Of a stretch of 64,000 bases of DNA, positions 9,017 to 17,321 are shown one piece after another (the first letter of the stretch is position 1; each line of letters opens with the position of its first letter). Location of the stretch: assembly GCA_002410065.1 (NCBI GenBank), contig DHQB01000020.1:234185-298184 (forward strand). The letters are read 5' to 3'. The stretch is from Bacteroidales bacterium UBA5349. GTDB lineage: Bacteria > Bacteroidota > Bacteroidia > Bacteroidales > Tenuifilaceae. The notes beneath the pieces are model-generated. The model had not been told where the DNA came from. It ran no database searches and saw nothing but the letters and a program-made list of their open reading frames with translations. Made by a program: the position numbers and the translations under genes.

Positions 9017-10054
9017 ATGAAAAAGACTTTACTACTTTCCATTACACTATTAGCCTTTGTTGGACTTCAAGGTCAAACTACACTAAGGTACAGCACACAT
9101 GGGTTAATTGGCGACCATGTAAATAATATGATTATTACCAAATACACCGAGCCCGGTGTTGAGGGTAAAAATGTTGTTTGGGATTTTAGAAACCTTGAAA
9201 TTACCCGCGACTTTACGGGCACACTCGAAAACCCAAACATCACAAAAGGTGCTCACATTTTTAGTAACTCAAATGCAGCCCTTCAGGAGTTTAATAATTA
9301 TTTCTTTTTCAACTCTAACAAAAGAGGTATAGAGCAACACGGATACATGTCAGCAAACGGAAATATATTTATAACCTACGATGAACCATTTGTTAAGATG
9401 AAGTATCCGTTTACCTACGGCAGTTCCTTTGATGGTTCATTTAGCGGTACATACAATTCAACAGAAAAGCAGTTAGGTACGCTAAAAGGCACGTATAAGG
9501 TTGAGGGCGACGGAATAGGAACCCTTATACTACCAGATGATATGATTTTTGAGAATGCGCTTAGGGTAAAAGAGATTAAGGAATACGAACAAGTCCTTAA
9601 TAACCGAAACTATACAATAAGTATTATCACCTACAGATGGTATGTTGAAAACCATCGCTTCCCAATTCTGGTGCTAATTAGCAGCAATACAGCTTACGAG
9701 GATGGTAAAACTTACACATCAACACAGGCAGCCTATAATACTAAGGTGATGAGCCAAAGCACTACACCAGTCGACATTGCAACAACAAACGGAGCTACAA
9801 AACTCGATGCCTATCCAAATCCCTACAAAGAGCAAATTACCTTTAAGTTTGTAATTGAGGATGATAGCAAGATTAACCTAGCAGTTTTTGATATAAATGG
9901 GCGTTACTTAAAAACTCTTTATAAGGGTTCAACCGATGCTGGCGAAAAAGTGTTTACCTTCTCTGGCAAAGAAATTGGGCTAGGTGCTGGCACATACATC
10001 GTTAAGCTCAATCTAAATGGCAAGGTAATCACTAAAAAGATTATGGAACTATAG
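9017..10054 (+). CDS. Secreted protein with T9SS type A sorting domain, function unknown
   Basis: A 345-residue exported protein. A signal peptide (KKTLLLSITLLAFVG, cleavage near LQGQ) is followed by about 235 residues with no recognised domain. The C-terminal 80 residues are a type A T9SS sorting domain: the opening LDAYPNPYKEQITF, a central VFDINGRYLKTL and the closing GTYIVKLNLNGKVITKKIM. The protein should cross the outer membrane through the Por machinery and be attached to the surface. The ATG at 9017 fits the signal peptide better than the in-frame TTG at 8993. A TTG (8956) and TATATTTA upstream resemble a Bacteroidota promoter. Confidence 0.82.
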   Translation: MKKTLLLSITLLAFVGLQGQTTLRYSTHGLIGDHVNNMIITKYTEPGVEGKNVVWDFRNLEITRDFTGTLENPNITKGAHIFSNSNAALQEFNNYFFFNSNKRGIEQHGYMSANGNIFITYDEPFVKMKYPFTYGSSFDGSFSGTYNSTEKQLGTLKGTYKVEGDGIGTLILPDDMIFENALRVKEIKEYEQVLNNRNYTISIITYRWYVENHRFPILVLISSNTAYEDGKTYTSTQAAYNTKVMSQSTTPVDIATTNGATKLDAYPNPYKEQITFKFVIEDDSKINLAVFDINGRYLKTLYKGSTDAGEKVFTFSGKEIGLGAGTYIVKLNLNGKVITKKIMEL

Positions 10055-10084
10055 TAAACACTGTAACCACAGAGTTTTAATTAA

Positions 10085-10118
10085 AAGGGCTGTCTAATAT
10101 AGATGGCCCTTATCTTTT
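10085..10118 (+). terminator. Terminator of the 9017-10054 gene
   Basis: AAGGGC (10085-10090) pairs with GCCCTT (10106-10111). The stem is extended inwards by four further pairs, including wobbles, with loop AATAT. ATCTTTT follows. It lies 31 bases after the stop codon. Confidence 0.7.
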
Positions 10119-10140
10119 AGGGGTATTTTGACCACGACAC

Positions 10141-11355
10141 TTAATCCATTGATTTTGTATCCATCGCATCGCGTAAACCATTACCTATGATGGTAAAAGC
10201 CAAGACCAAAAGCATAATTGCAATGCCAGGCAGTATGGCAAGGTAAGCCTTATCCATAATGATGTATCCATAATGATCCTTAATCATTGTTCCCCAAGAG
10301 GGGACAGGAGGTTGCACCCCAATGCCCAAGAAACTTAGTCCGGCCTCAAGCAGTATGGCTGTTGCAAAATTTCCGGCCGATATAATAGCAACTGGCCCAA
10401 GTACATTTGGTATAATATGTTGAAATATGATTCGGCCTGACCCAAAACCCATTACTTTAGCTGCTTCAATAAACTCCTTTTCGCGTAAAGCCATTACCTG
10501 TCCGCGCACAACACGCGCAACCTCAACCCACATGGTTAGGCCAACTGCCACAAATATTTGCCAAAATCCTTTGCCCATCACCATGGTTAGCGCAATAACC
10601 ATTAGCAAAGTGGGGATTGACCATACCACATTTACAAGCCACATTACTAAATCATCGAACCAACCCCGAAAGTAACCTGCGGTTGCACCCAAAACTATTC
10701 CAATTACCAGCGAAATTGCAACAGCAATAAACCCAACCGATAACGAAACCCGAGCGCCAATAATCAAACGACTTAGCATATCGCGCCCAAACCTATCGGT
10801 ACCTAGCCAAAATCGTTGGGTTTTAATATGATTTTTCTTGATTAGAGACTCAATTTCAACAGCAGTATAGGTTGTTGTGCTTTCTACAGAAGGTACCAAC
10901 AGCATTTCGTTTTGGTAGGTTATATTATTAGGCAACTGATTTGGGAAAAGGATTTGTGCAACAGTATATCGGGTTACAATACTTACACTATCCTCTGGCT
11001 CGGTATATTCAGTCAAAATTATATCCCAGCCCTCTAGCCGATATGCTAATATGGGCACCTCGCGATACGAGGTCTGTTTCCCCCAAAAAAGTTTGCCAAA
11101 AACTCCTTGGTTTGCATTATCAACATTTTTAGGTATCAGAAAAAAGGTGCCTTTAAATCCAGGTTTTTGGGTTGCTATCTCTAAATGCTGATTATTTGCC
11201 CAAGGGGTATCATCGGGAGTAATGATGTAACCTAGCACAGCAATAAGGGTTATAACCCCAATAAATATAGAGGAGGCTAACGACAGCCTATTGCTAAAAA
11301 AACGCCGAAAGGCAATTTTCCACGGCGAGCCTTCCCTATTAGTATATGTTGACAT
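10141..11355 (-). CDS. OppC/DppC-type ABC transporter permease, without partner subunits nearby
   Basis: A 404-residue inner-membrane permease subunit of the oligopeptide/dipeptide ABC family. The N-terminal OppC_N segment (FRRFFSNRLSLASSIFIG) carries the first helix. It is followed by a long periplasmic insert (about residues 50-185), then RFWLGTDRFGRDMLSRLI, the family's entry to the BPD_transp_1 domain. The EAA loop is visible as EAAKVMGFGSGRI near residue 300. An import system would also need OppB, OppD/F and a binding protein, and none is in the window. It starts 28 bases downstream of a glycosyltransferase gene, so the two are probably co-transcribed. Confidence 0.85.
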   Translation of the reverse strand: MSTYTNREGSPWKIAFRRFFSNRLSLASSIFIGVITLIAVLGYIITPDDTPWANNQHLEIATQKPGFKGTFFLIPKNVDNANQGVFGKLFWGKQTSYREVPILAYRLEGWDIILTEYTEPEDSVSIVTRYTVAQILFPNQLPNNITYQNEMLLVPSVESTTTYTAVEIESLIKKNHIKTQRFWLGTDRFGRDMLSRLIIGARVSLSVGFIAVAISLVIGIVLGATAGYFRGWFDDLVMWLVNVVWSIPTLLMVIALTMVMGKGFWQIFVAVGLTMWVEVARVVRGQVMALREKEFIEAAKVMGFGSGRIIFQHIIPNVLGPVAIISAGNFATAILLEAGLSFLGIGVQPPVPSWGTMIKDHYGYIIMDKAYLAILPGIAIMLLVLAFTIIGNGLRDAMDTKSMD

Positions 11356-11383
11356 AGCTATGCGTGTTCAAAAAATAATTATT

Positions 11384-12496
11384 TTACCCCCTACCCTTCC
11401 ATTGCACCTTTGTGAACATTGCCAATGCAAATGTAGTAACCGTATAGAATGGATAAACTAGCTGTAAAGGTAAAAAAACATTGAGTAGCGACACTTTTTG
11501 GCATCGTTTTAAGTACGGGTAAAATAAGAATAAATCGGCAACGCTCTTAACCAAGAAACCTATTGCAAGCATTTCTAAAAACGTAAAGTTCCAGAATGAT
11601 AAAACTGCCAGAAAAACAAGCAGAAAGTTAAACAACAATACCACAAGGCTAACCCCAATAGCCATAAAATCAGAATATCCGGTTGCCTTGGATGCCCATC
11701 GCGCACGCTGCAGCAAAAAGTTTGCAAAAGAATTTGTAGGTTTTGTATAAACCAGTGAATCATGAGAGAAAGCACACTCTATTCTTACATCTGGATTCCG
11801 CTTTGCGCTGTGTAGCAGAAAAACATCATCGCCAGAGGCAAAATTTGGATTAAGGAGTTGGAGATTAAATCCCAAACGGCTCTTGTTAAACGAAAGATTT
11901 GCCGAACTTGCCATAAACGGCACTCGCAAGGCACAAGCACCAAGGCTAGATGCTGTAAGACTTGCATGTTCAAGCGCCTGCATCTTTTCGAAAAAACCGA
12001 TTGAAGGAGCCAGCATAACTGGGCCAATAAGCAAATCAAAAGCCTTATGGTAAAATTGAGTTGATATGGACTGCAGCCAGCCCTTTGAGTGAACACAATC
12101 GGCATCGGTAAGCATTATCATATCGTACTTTGCTATGCTTACACCATAAGCAATCGCTGGCTTTTTCCCTTCTACTCCAATTGAAAGATTAAGGAGAACC
12201 ACATTATCTGCCCGTTCTGCCCAATCGTTGGCAATAGCCCAGGTTCTATCTGTGGAATGATCGTTTACCAAAATAATCTCAACCTTATCAGTAGGATAAT
12301 TCTGGTTGGTAAGCGATTTTAGAAGGTTATCGATATTATCCTGCTCGTTTCGCAATGCAACCACAACGGAAATAGGCAAAAAATCGTTTGATGGTTCAAT
12401 GTGCCCCTTAATCCTTGTAATGCCTATTGCAAAAGCGGTTACCATAACAAAGTAAAGGCAGCAAAGAAAGACAACAACGATAGTAAAAAAAAACAT
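11384..12496 (-). CDS. Membrane-anchored family 2 glycosyltransferase
   Basis: A 370-residue glycosyltransferase with a GT-A fold at the cytoplasmic face of the inner membrane. An N-terminal helix (about 2-25) precedes the catalytic domain: VSVVVALRNE, ILVNDHSTDRT, the metal-binding LTDADC, ASGDDVFLL with the candidate catalytic acid, and QRARW (the Q-x2-RW motif of processive or multi-pass GT2 enzymes). Two to three C-terminal helices follow (about 280-365). The acceptor is unknown; surface polysaccharide or glycolipid synthesis is the usual job. It is the first gene of a likely two-gene unit with the OppC-like permease. Confidence 0.85.
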   Translation of the reverse strand: MFFFTIVVVFLCCLYFVMVTAFAIGITRIKGHIEPSNDFLPISVVVALRNEQDNIDNLLKSLTNQNYPTDKVEIILVNDHSTDRTWAIANDWAERADNVVLLNLSIGVEGKKPAIAYGVSIAKYDMIMLTDADCVHSKGWLQSISTQFYHKAFDLLIGPVMLAPSIGFFEKMQALEHASLTASSLGACALRVPFMASSANLSFNKSRLGFNLQLLNPNFASGDDVFLLHSAKRNPDVRIECAFSHDSLVYTKPTNSFANFLLQRARWASKATGYSDFMAIGVSLVVLLFNFLLVFLAVLSFWNFTFLEMLAIGFLVKSVADLFLFYPYLKRCQKVSLLNVFLPLQLVYPFYTVTTFALAMFTKVQWKGRG

Positions 12497-12568
12497 ACGT
12501 TAATAATATGATAAATATTTACCGATTAGCTTTGTGCCTGATTTATCTCTATAAAAAGAAATGTAATA

Positions 12569-12739
12569 CTAATCCGCCCCTAAGTTAAACTGCTCATCCG
12601 GGAATACAGTATCACCCACCTCATGGTACAATGAAAGGGTAAAGGTACTAAAAAGGGAACTCCTGACAGTAACCGAATTGCTGATTAAAGTGGTTAATTG
12701 AAGCGTAGAAGGATTAACTCCTCTTAGTATATGTCCGGC
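12569..12739 (-). other. Open reading-frame tail without a start codon (possible gene remnant)
   Basis: Between the glycosyltransferase and ppk2, the minus strand holds about 55 codons open to a TAG at 12571-12569. They read as protein-like sequence (SLYHEVGDTVFPDEQFNLGAD at the end). The frame differs from ppk2 and overlaps its last codons, and no ATG or GTG start is present. It could be the 3' stump of a deleted gene or a chance open frame. No family is recognised. Confidence 0.25.
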
Positions 12740-13566
12740 ACAAAGGTCTGATCGGCAATTGGTGGCCTAACATATGATATATCATCCTTACGCTCAGGTA
12801 TCTCAATGGGTTTTGGGGTTAAATCCTTATAAGGAATTTGCTTTAAAAGATGATGAATACAGTTTAACCGGGCGCGTTTCTTATCGTCAGCATGCACAAC
12901 ATACCAAGGTGCTTGCTTTATATCGGTATGAGCAAACATTGTATCCTTGGCCATTGAGTATTGTACCCACTTGCTCCGCGACTCAATATCCATAGGGCTT
13001 AATTTCCAACGTTTAACAGGATCCTCGTTACGTGCAAGAAAGCGCTTCTCCTGCTCAGCATCGCTAACAGAGAACCAATATTTTATAAGTATAATATTCG
13101 ATCGTTCAAGCATCCTCTCAAATTCTGGGCACGATCGTAGAAACTCAAGGTACTCCTCCTCAGTGCAGAACCCCATCACATGCTCTACGCCAGCTCTATT
13201 GTACCAACTCCGATCGAACAGCACAATTTCTCCTGCAGCAGGCAAATGGGCTACATAGCGTTGAAAGTACCATTGCGATTTTTCTTTGTCGGTGGGTACA
13301 CCAAGTGCAACCACTTTGCAGGAACGAGGATTAAGAACTTCGGTAATCGTATTTATCGCCCCCCCTTTGCCTGCTGCATCGCGACCCTCGAAAATCACAA
13401 CCACCTTGAGTTTCTCATGCTTTACCCACTCCTGAAGTTTAATCAGTTCAACCTGTAGCTTATAGAGTTCCTTTTCGTAAACTTCCTTTTTAATCTTTTT
13501 CTTATCCTCTATCTCCTCGTAGTTAGCCCCTAGGGCCTTTGCTTTGTCTTTTGAGTTCTTCGACAT
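12724..13566 (-). CDS. ppk2: Polyphosphate kinase 2
   Basis: A 280-residue cytoplasmic enzyme of the PPK2 family that transfers phosphate between polyphosphate and nucleotides, usually making GTP or ATP from the diphosphate. Walker A is FEGRDAAGKGGAI (near residue 60) and the Walker B/lid region is LFDRSWYNRAGVEHVMGF; LARNEDPVKRWKLSP is also typical. One domain of about 280 residues fits the single-domain class that phosphorylates diphosphates. The ATG at 13566 (MSKNSKDK) is preferred. An in-frame upstream start at 13611 would add an unlikely hydrophobic leader (FFCNFILAF). Confidence 0.93.
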   Translation of the reverse strand: MSKNSKDKAKALGANYEEIEDKKKIKKEVYEKELYKLQVELIKLQEWVKHEKLKVVVIFEGRDAAGKGGAINTITEVLNPRSCKVVALGVPTDKEKSQWYFQRYVAHLPAAGEIVLFDRSWYNRAGVEHVMGFCTEEEYLEFLRSCPEFERMLERSNIILIKYWFSVSDAEQEKRFLARNEDPVKRWKLSPMDIESRSKWVQYSMAKDTMFAHTDIKQAPWYVVHADDKKRARLNCIHHLLKQIPYKDLTPKPIEIPERKDDISYVRPPIADQTFVPDIY

Positions 13567-13630
13567 GGCTATTAAGGTTTTGAATGCAAGAATAAAGTTA
13601 CAAAAAAACATTATGCAAAAACACTATCAA

Positions 13631-13656
13631 CAAAAAAAGGCGGAATAATCCGCCTT
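13631..13656 (-). terminator. Rho-independent terminator of the von Willebrand factor gene
   Basis: AAGGCGGA (13637-13644), loop ATAA, TCCGCCTT (13649-13656). On the minus strand the stem is followed by a run of T. It stands 20 bases after the stop of the 13676-15544 gene and before ppk2, so ppk2 is a separate unit. Confidence 0.88.
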
Positions 13657-13675
13657 AAGATACATGGAGATTAAA

Positions 13676-15544
13676 CTATTTATTAAGCATATCGGCCATT
13701 TGAATCAACCGAATAAACTCATCCTTATAGCCATATTCATCATTTCCTTTATAGGTTTTAGCCCTATCCATTGCTTGAGCAAACGACGATTGACCCTTAA
13801 ACTCTGAATTGCGGAGTAGCATACCAAACTCGGCAACTGCGGAGGCAAACCAAAGATTGCTTGATGCATTATGCTTATCGTGCCCAATGCTTTGGGTTAG
13901 TAAAATGCTCGTATCCTCTCCAGGGTTTTTATATCTAACCTTTACGGACAATAAATCGGAACTCTTGTTTAGTGATAGACTTGTGTACTTTAACGGGTCA
14001 ATCAAAGGAGCTGTTGTACTTGCATTTGCAGGAACAATCTCATATAGCGCTGTAACAGTATGCCCACAGCCAATTTCACCAGCATCCTTTTTATCGTTGT
14101 TAAAATCCTCGTTATTCAGTAGCCTATTCTCGTATCCAATTAATCTGTACGATTTAACTATTGCTGGATTAAACTCAACCTGAATTTTTACATCGTTGGC
14201 AATGGTATAAAGGGTTCCCCATAATTCGGTTCCAAACATCTTTTTAGCCTCCATAATATTGTCGATATATGCATAATTCCCATTACCTGCATTGGAGAGT
14301 TGCTCCATACGCCCATCCTTATAGTTGCCCATGCCAAAACCTAAAATGGTGAGGTAAACCCCTGTACTCCTCTTCTCCTCAATAAGCCTAACCAGCTCCG
14401 ACGAACTGCTTACCCCAACATTAAAGTCGCCATCTGTGGCAAGAATAATCCTATTATTGCCTCCGTGAATGTAGTTTTGTTGGGCTACTTTATAGGCCAA
14501 TCGGATTCCCTCACCCCCTGCGGTTGAACCTCCTGCCTCAAGTATATCAATTGCTCCTTCTATTTTAGCCTTTTGTGAGCCGGGTGTTGATTCTAAAACC
14601 GTTCCAGCCGCTCCGGCGTAAACTACTATTGCCACCCTATCCTGCGGACGAAGTTGATTAACTAGATACTTAAAAGCCTGCCTTAGCAAAGGCAACTTAT
14701 TTGAGGGATACATGGAACCCGACACATCGATTAGGAAAACCAGATTATTTGGAGGTATTTGATCTTCGTTAATATTCTCGCCCTTTAGACCAACCAAAAC
14801 AAGTTCGTTCTCCTTATTCCAAGGACACTCGCCAACCTCAAGTGTTACCGAAAAGGGGTGACCATTATCTGGTTGCGGATAGCTGTAATCAAAATAGTTT
14901 ATCAATTCTTCAACCCTTACCGCGTCGGGGTATGGTTTTTGGTTCTGCGTTAAAAACCTGCGAACATTAGAGTACGATGCCCTGTCAACATCAACAGAAA
15001 AGGTTGATAGCGGATTGGAAAGAGCATTCCTAAAACCGTTCTCATTGATAAAATCATACTCCTCGGTGTTGTAATCAATGTATGGTGCATCAGCCTCGGC
15101 AGCTAAATATGCTACTCCAACTGGCATGGTTGTTTGTGCAGTGTATCTTTTGCCAGATACAATGCTTTTGTCTTCGCATATTAACATGTCGGAGAGGCTA
15201 TGCTCTTCTTCATCTTCTACTAAAACTTGCTTATTTAGAGTTACTTTAAAATTTGTTTGTTGTCCTGTTTTCACAAATGCACTGAAATGAGCATCGTTAT
15301 AACCATTGGCCATTACCTTCAGTTCGTAACTACCCGAAGGAAGGGTAAACATAAACGTTCCTTTAACTTTTACTGATTCTGTTGCTACTTTTTTACCAGC
15401 TTGGGAGGCTACAATTTTAGCATTGGAAATGATTGCACCAGTTTCAGCATCGCTAACAGTGCCAGTAAGGGTTCCATTACCATTATCTAGTAATGTAAAT
15501 GAGCTAAGGATAAACATCCATACCACTGCTGCTAATTTTTTCAT
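13676..15544 (-). CDS. Exported von Willebrand factor A domain protein, YfbK-like
   Basis: A 622-residue exported protein. Order of parts: signal peptide (1-18, ILSSFTLL); carboxypeptidase-regulatory-like beta domain (about 22-105); acidic linker (VEDEEEHS); the vWA N-terminal extension seen in YfbK-like proteins (STFSVDVDRASYSNVRRFL, near 180); a vWA domain with an intact MIDAS (DVSGS at 273-277; T and D in LATDGDFNVG); and a C-terminal DUF3520-type region (from about 465) ending in LIQMADMLNK. MIDAS domains bind metal and protein partners. It is divergent from the ECF sigma factor across 117 bases, with its own terminator, suggesting it may be a target of that regulator. Its ligand is unknown. 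Confidence 0.85.
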   Translation of the reverse strand: MKKLAAVVWMFILSSFTLLDNGNGTLTGTVSDAETGAIISNAKIVASQAGKKVATESVKVKGTFMFTLPSGSYELKVMANGYNDAHFSAFVKTGQQTNFKVTLNKQVLVEDEEEHSLSDMLICEDKSIVSGKRYTAQTTMPVGVAYLAAEADAPYIDYNTEEYDFINENGFRNALSNPLSTFSVDVDRASYSNVRRFLTQNQKPYPDAVRVEELINYFDYSYPQPDNGHPFSVTLEVGECPWNKENELVLVGLKGENINEDQIPPNNLVFLIDVSGSMYPSNKLPLLRQAFKYLVNQLRPQDRVAIVVYAGAAGTVLESTPGSQKAKIEGAIDILEAGGSTAGGEGIRLAYKVAQQNYIHGGNNRIILATDGDFNVGVSSSSELVRLIEEKRSTGVYLTILGFGMGNYKDGRMEQLSNAGNGNYAYIDNIMEAKKMFGTELWGTLYTIANDVKIQVEFNPAIVKSYRLIGYENRLLNNEDFNNDKKDAGEIGCGHTVTALYEIVPANASTTAPLIDPLKYTSLSLNKSSDLLSVKVRYKNPGEDTSILLTQSIGHDKHNASSNLWFASAVAEFGMLLRNSEFKGQSSFAQAMDRAKTYKGNDEYGYKDEFIRLIQMADMLNK

Positions 15545-15661
15545 GATTTTATTGTATTAAGTTTAACTTTGTTCCGTTTACAAAGCAGATACAACTTCAC
15601 ATGCTTTTCCATAAAATTATTTTTAGTATTTTAAATTTTCTAACGCAACTACCTTACTACG

Positions 15662-16228
15662 TTGAATTCTAGGCGAATAATTGAGACCCTTTCCGATGGT
15701 GAACTGATTGACCTTTATAAGATTAAAGGCGACAAGCAGATTATTGGAGTGCTTTACAAAAGGTACACAGGGTTTACCTTTGCTGTTTGCTTAAAATATT
15801 TTAAGAGTAGGGTTGATAGTGAGGATGCTGTTATGCAAATTTTCGAAAAGTTAATCGAAGACCTAAAGAAACATACAGTATCAAACTTTAAGTCGTGGCT
15901 ATATACAGTTGCTAAAAATCATTGCCTTATCATAATACGCAGTCGGAAGAACAGTGTACCTTCAGAATATATCGACAATGTTTTTATGGAAATTGATTAT
16001 AATACGCATCTTGATACTGAGGATATACTTGAACAAAGGCTGGAGAAACTAGAGAAAAATCTGAACAAGCTATCAGAGGATCAGCAGGTTTGCGTTGAAC
16101 TGTTCTACATTAAACGAAATAGCTATGCTGAAATATGTCGTATTACAGGTTACACCCAGAACGAAGTAAAGAGCCACATTCAGAACGGAAAGCGAAAACT
16201 GAAGATAATGCTTACGAAAGATGAGTAA
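15662..16228 (+). CDS. ECF-type RNA polymerase sigma factor
   Basis: A 188-residue sigma-70 family factor with only regions 2 and 4. Region 2 spans about residues 15-95 (GVLYKRYTG, the YFKSRVDSEDAVMQIFEKLIE helix pair, FKSWLYTVAKNHCL). Region 4 spans about 130-185 (LSEDQQVCVELFYIKRNSYAEICRITGYTQNEVKSHIQNGKRKLK), with a clear helix-turn-helix. The start must be a TTG at 15662: the frame is closed by TAA at 15641 and has no ATG before residue 50. It overlaps the next gene by eight bases, the usual coupling of a sigma factor to its anti-sigma factor. Confidence 0.88.
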   Translation: MNSRRIIETLSDGELIDLYKIKGDKQIIGVLYKRYTGFTFAVCLKYFKSRVDSEDAVMQIFEKLIEDLKKHTVSNFKSWLYTVAKNHCLIIIRSRKNSVPSEYIDNVFMEIDYNTHLDTEDILEQRLEKLEKNLNKLSEDQQVCVELFYIKRNSYAEICRITGYTQNEVKSHIQNGKRKLKIMLTKDE

Positions 16229-17264
16229 AAGAGAAAATCAACAGGTTAACCAAAATTGCATTCCGCGCAGTTCCCTAATTAATTATATAGAGGGTAAACT
16301 TAGCGATAGGGAAATGAATGCCATTGAGCGTCATATAACGGACTGCACTATGTGTTCCGATGAAATGGAAGGGTTGAAAATTTTAGGCAATCCCCGAGAG
16401 ATTGAAAAAATTGAGCAAGAACTCAACAGGGCCATAGACCGTAAATCTAACAGCACAAAATCTATTCTGCACTTAACCCCACTAAAAATTGCTGCATCCG
16501 TTGCTTTGCTCATTGGCATTTCATCAATTATTTACTTCACATCTACACTTAATACGCAATCGGAACAAATGGCATTAAGCCTAGCCGAAAAGGAAGCAGA
16601 AATATCCGATGCCATTGATACTCTTGAAAAATCCCCTATTCTTGAAGATACTTCAATAAGTTATGAGAGAATTGCAGAATCTGAATATAAAGAAAAGCAG
16701 AATGCCACAAACCGTTTAGCCACAGGGAAATCGTCTATGCAGGAAAGGAAAAACTCACCTACTTCGACTTCTATCTCTGCTAGCAAAAAAGCAGTACAAC
16801 CAATCTCACCACCACGTGCATCTACTCAAAATCAAGGCATTGTAAGCATTGTTAATGACGATGTTGAATTGTTTGATACTGAATTCGATGAACATGTCGC
16901 CGTAAGCATTATCCAGTTCAGTGAAGAAGAAGACGTGGCAGAAGAGGAAATATTTTTTCTGGTTGAAGAAATGCCAACCTTTGCAGTTAACGATTGCAAC
17001 AGCTTTAGTGAGTACATTATCAAGAATCTAAAATACCCTGAACATGCCGCAGAAAATGGAATACAAGGGAAAGTTTATGTGAAATTTATTGTAGAGCCAG
17101 ATGGCAATGTATCTAATGTAGAAGTTATTAGAGGCATTGATCCTATTCTCGACCAGGAAGCCATTAGGGTTGTAAAAGAGAGCCCAAAGTGGATACCCGG
17201 AATGCAACGGGGCAAACCTGTTAGAGTTTCTTTTACTTTCCCTGTGTACTTTGCACTTAAATGA
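16221..17264 (+). CDS. Zinc-type anti-sigma factor fused to a TonB C-terminal domain
   Basis: A 347-residue single-pass membrane protein. Residues 1-60 hold an anti-sigma zinc motif, H38-x3-C42-x2-C45, expected to bind the sigma factor encoded just upstream. A helix follows at about 88-107 (AASVALLIGISSIIYF), then a low-complexity periplasmic linker (about 110-210). Residues about 215-347 are a TonB C-terminal domain (ENGIQGKVYVKFIVEPDG, PGMQRGKPVRVSFTFP). This last part is a close paralogue of the TonB gene at 62823-63512, including the acidic LFDTEFDEH stretch. The N-terminus is cytoplasmic and the TonB domain periplasmic, so it could contact a TonB-dependent receptor directly. Architecture is seen; the signalling role is inferred. 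Confidence 0.85.
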   Translation: MSKRENQQVNQNCIPRSSLINYIEGKLSDREMNAIERHITDCTMCSDEMEGLKILGNPREIEKIEQELNRAIDRKSNSTKSILHLTPLKIAASVALLIGISSIIYFTSTLNTQSEQMALSLAEKEAEISDAIDTLEKSPILEDTSISYERIAESEYKEKQNATNRLATGKSSMQERKNSPTSTSISASKKAVQPISPPRASTQNQGIVSIVNDDVELFDTEFDEHVAVSIIQFSEEEDVAEEEIFFLVEEMPTFAVNDCNSFSEYIIKNLKYPEHAAENGIQGKVYVKFIVEPDGNVSNVEVIRGIDPILDQEAIRVVKESPKWIPGMQRGKPVRVSFTFPVYFALK

Positions 17265-17265
17265 T

Positions 17266-17294
17266 CAAAAAAGCTGTAACAATTTGCTACAGCT
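17266..17294 (-). terminator. Terminator between convergent genes
   Basis: AGCTGTA (17272-17278) and TACAGCT (17288-17294) form a 7-bp stem followed on the minus strand by six T. It is 28 bases after the stop of the minus-strand gene and can also slow transcripts from the anti-sigma gene. Confidence 0.65.
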
Positions 17295-17321
17295 ATTCAC
17301 TATTTCAATTAAAACATAGAC

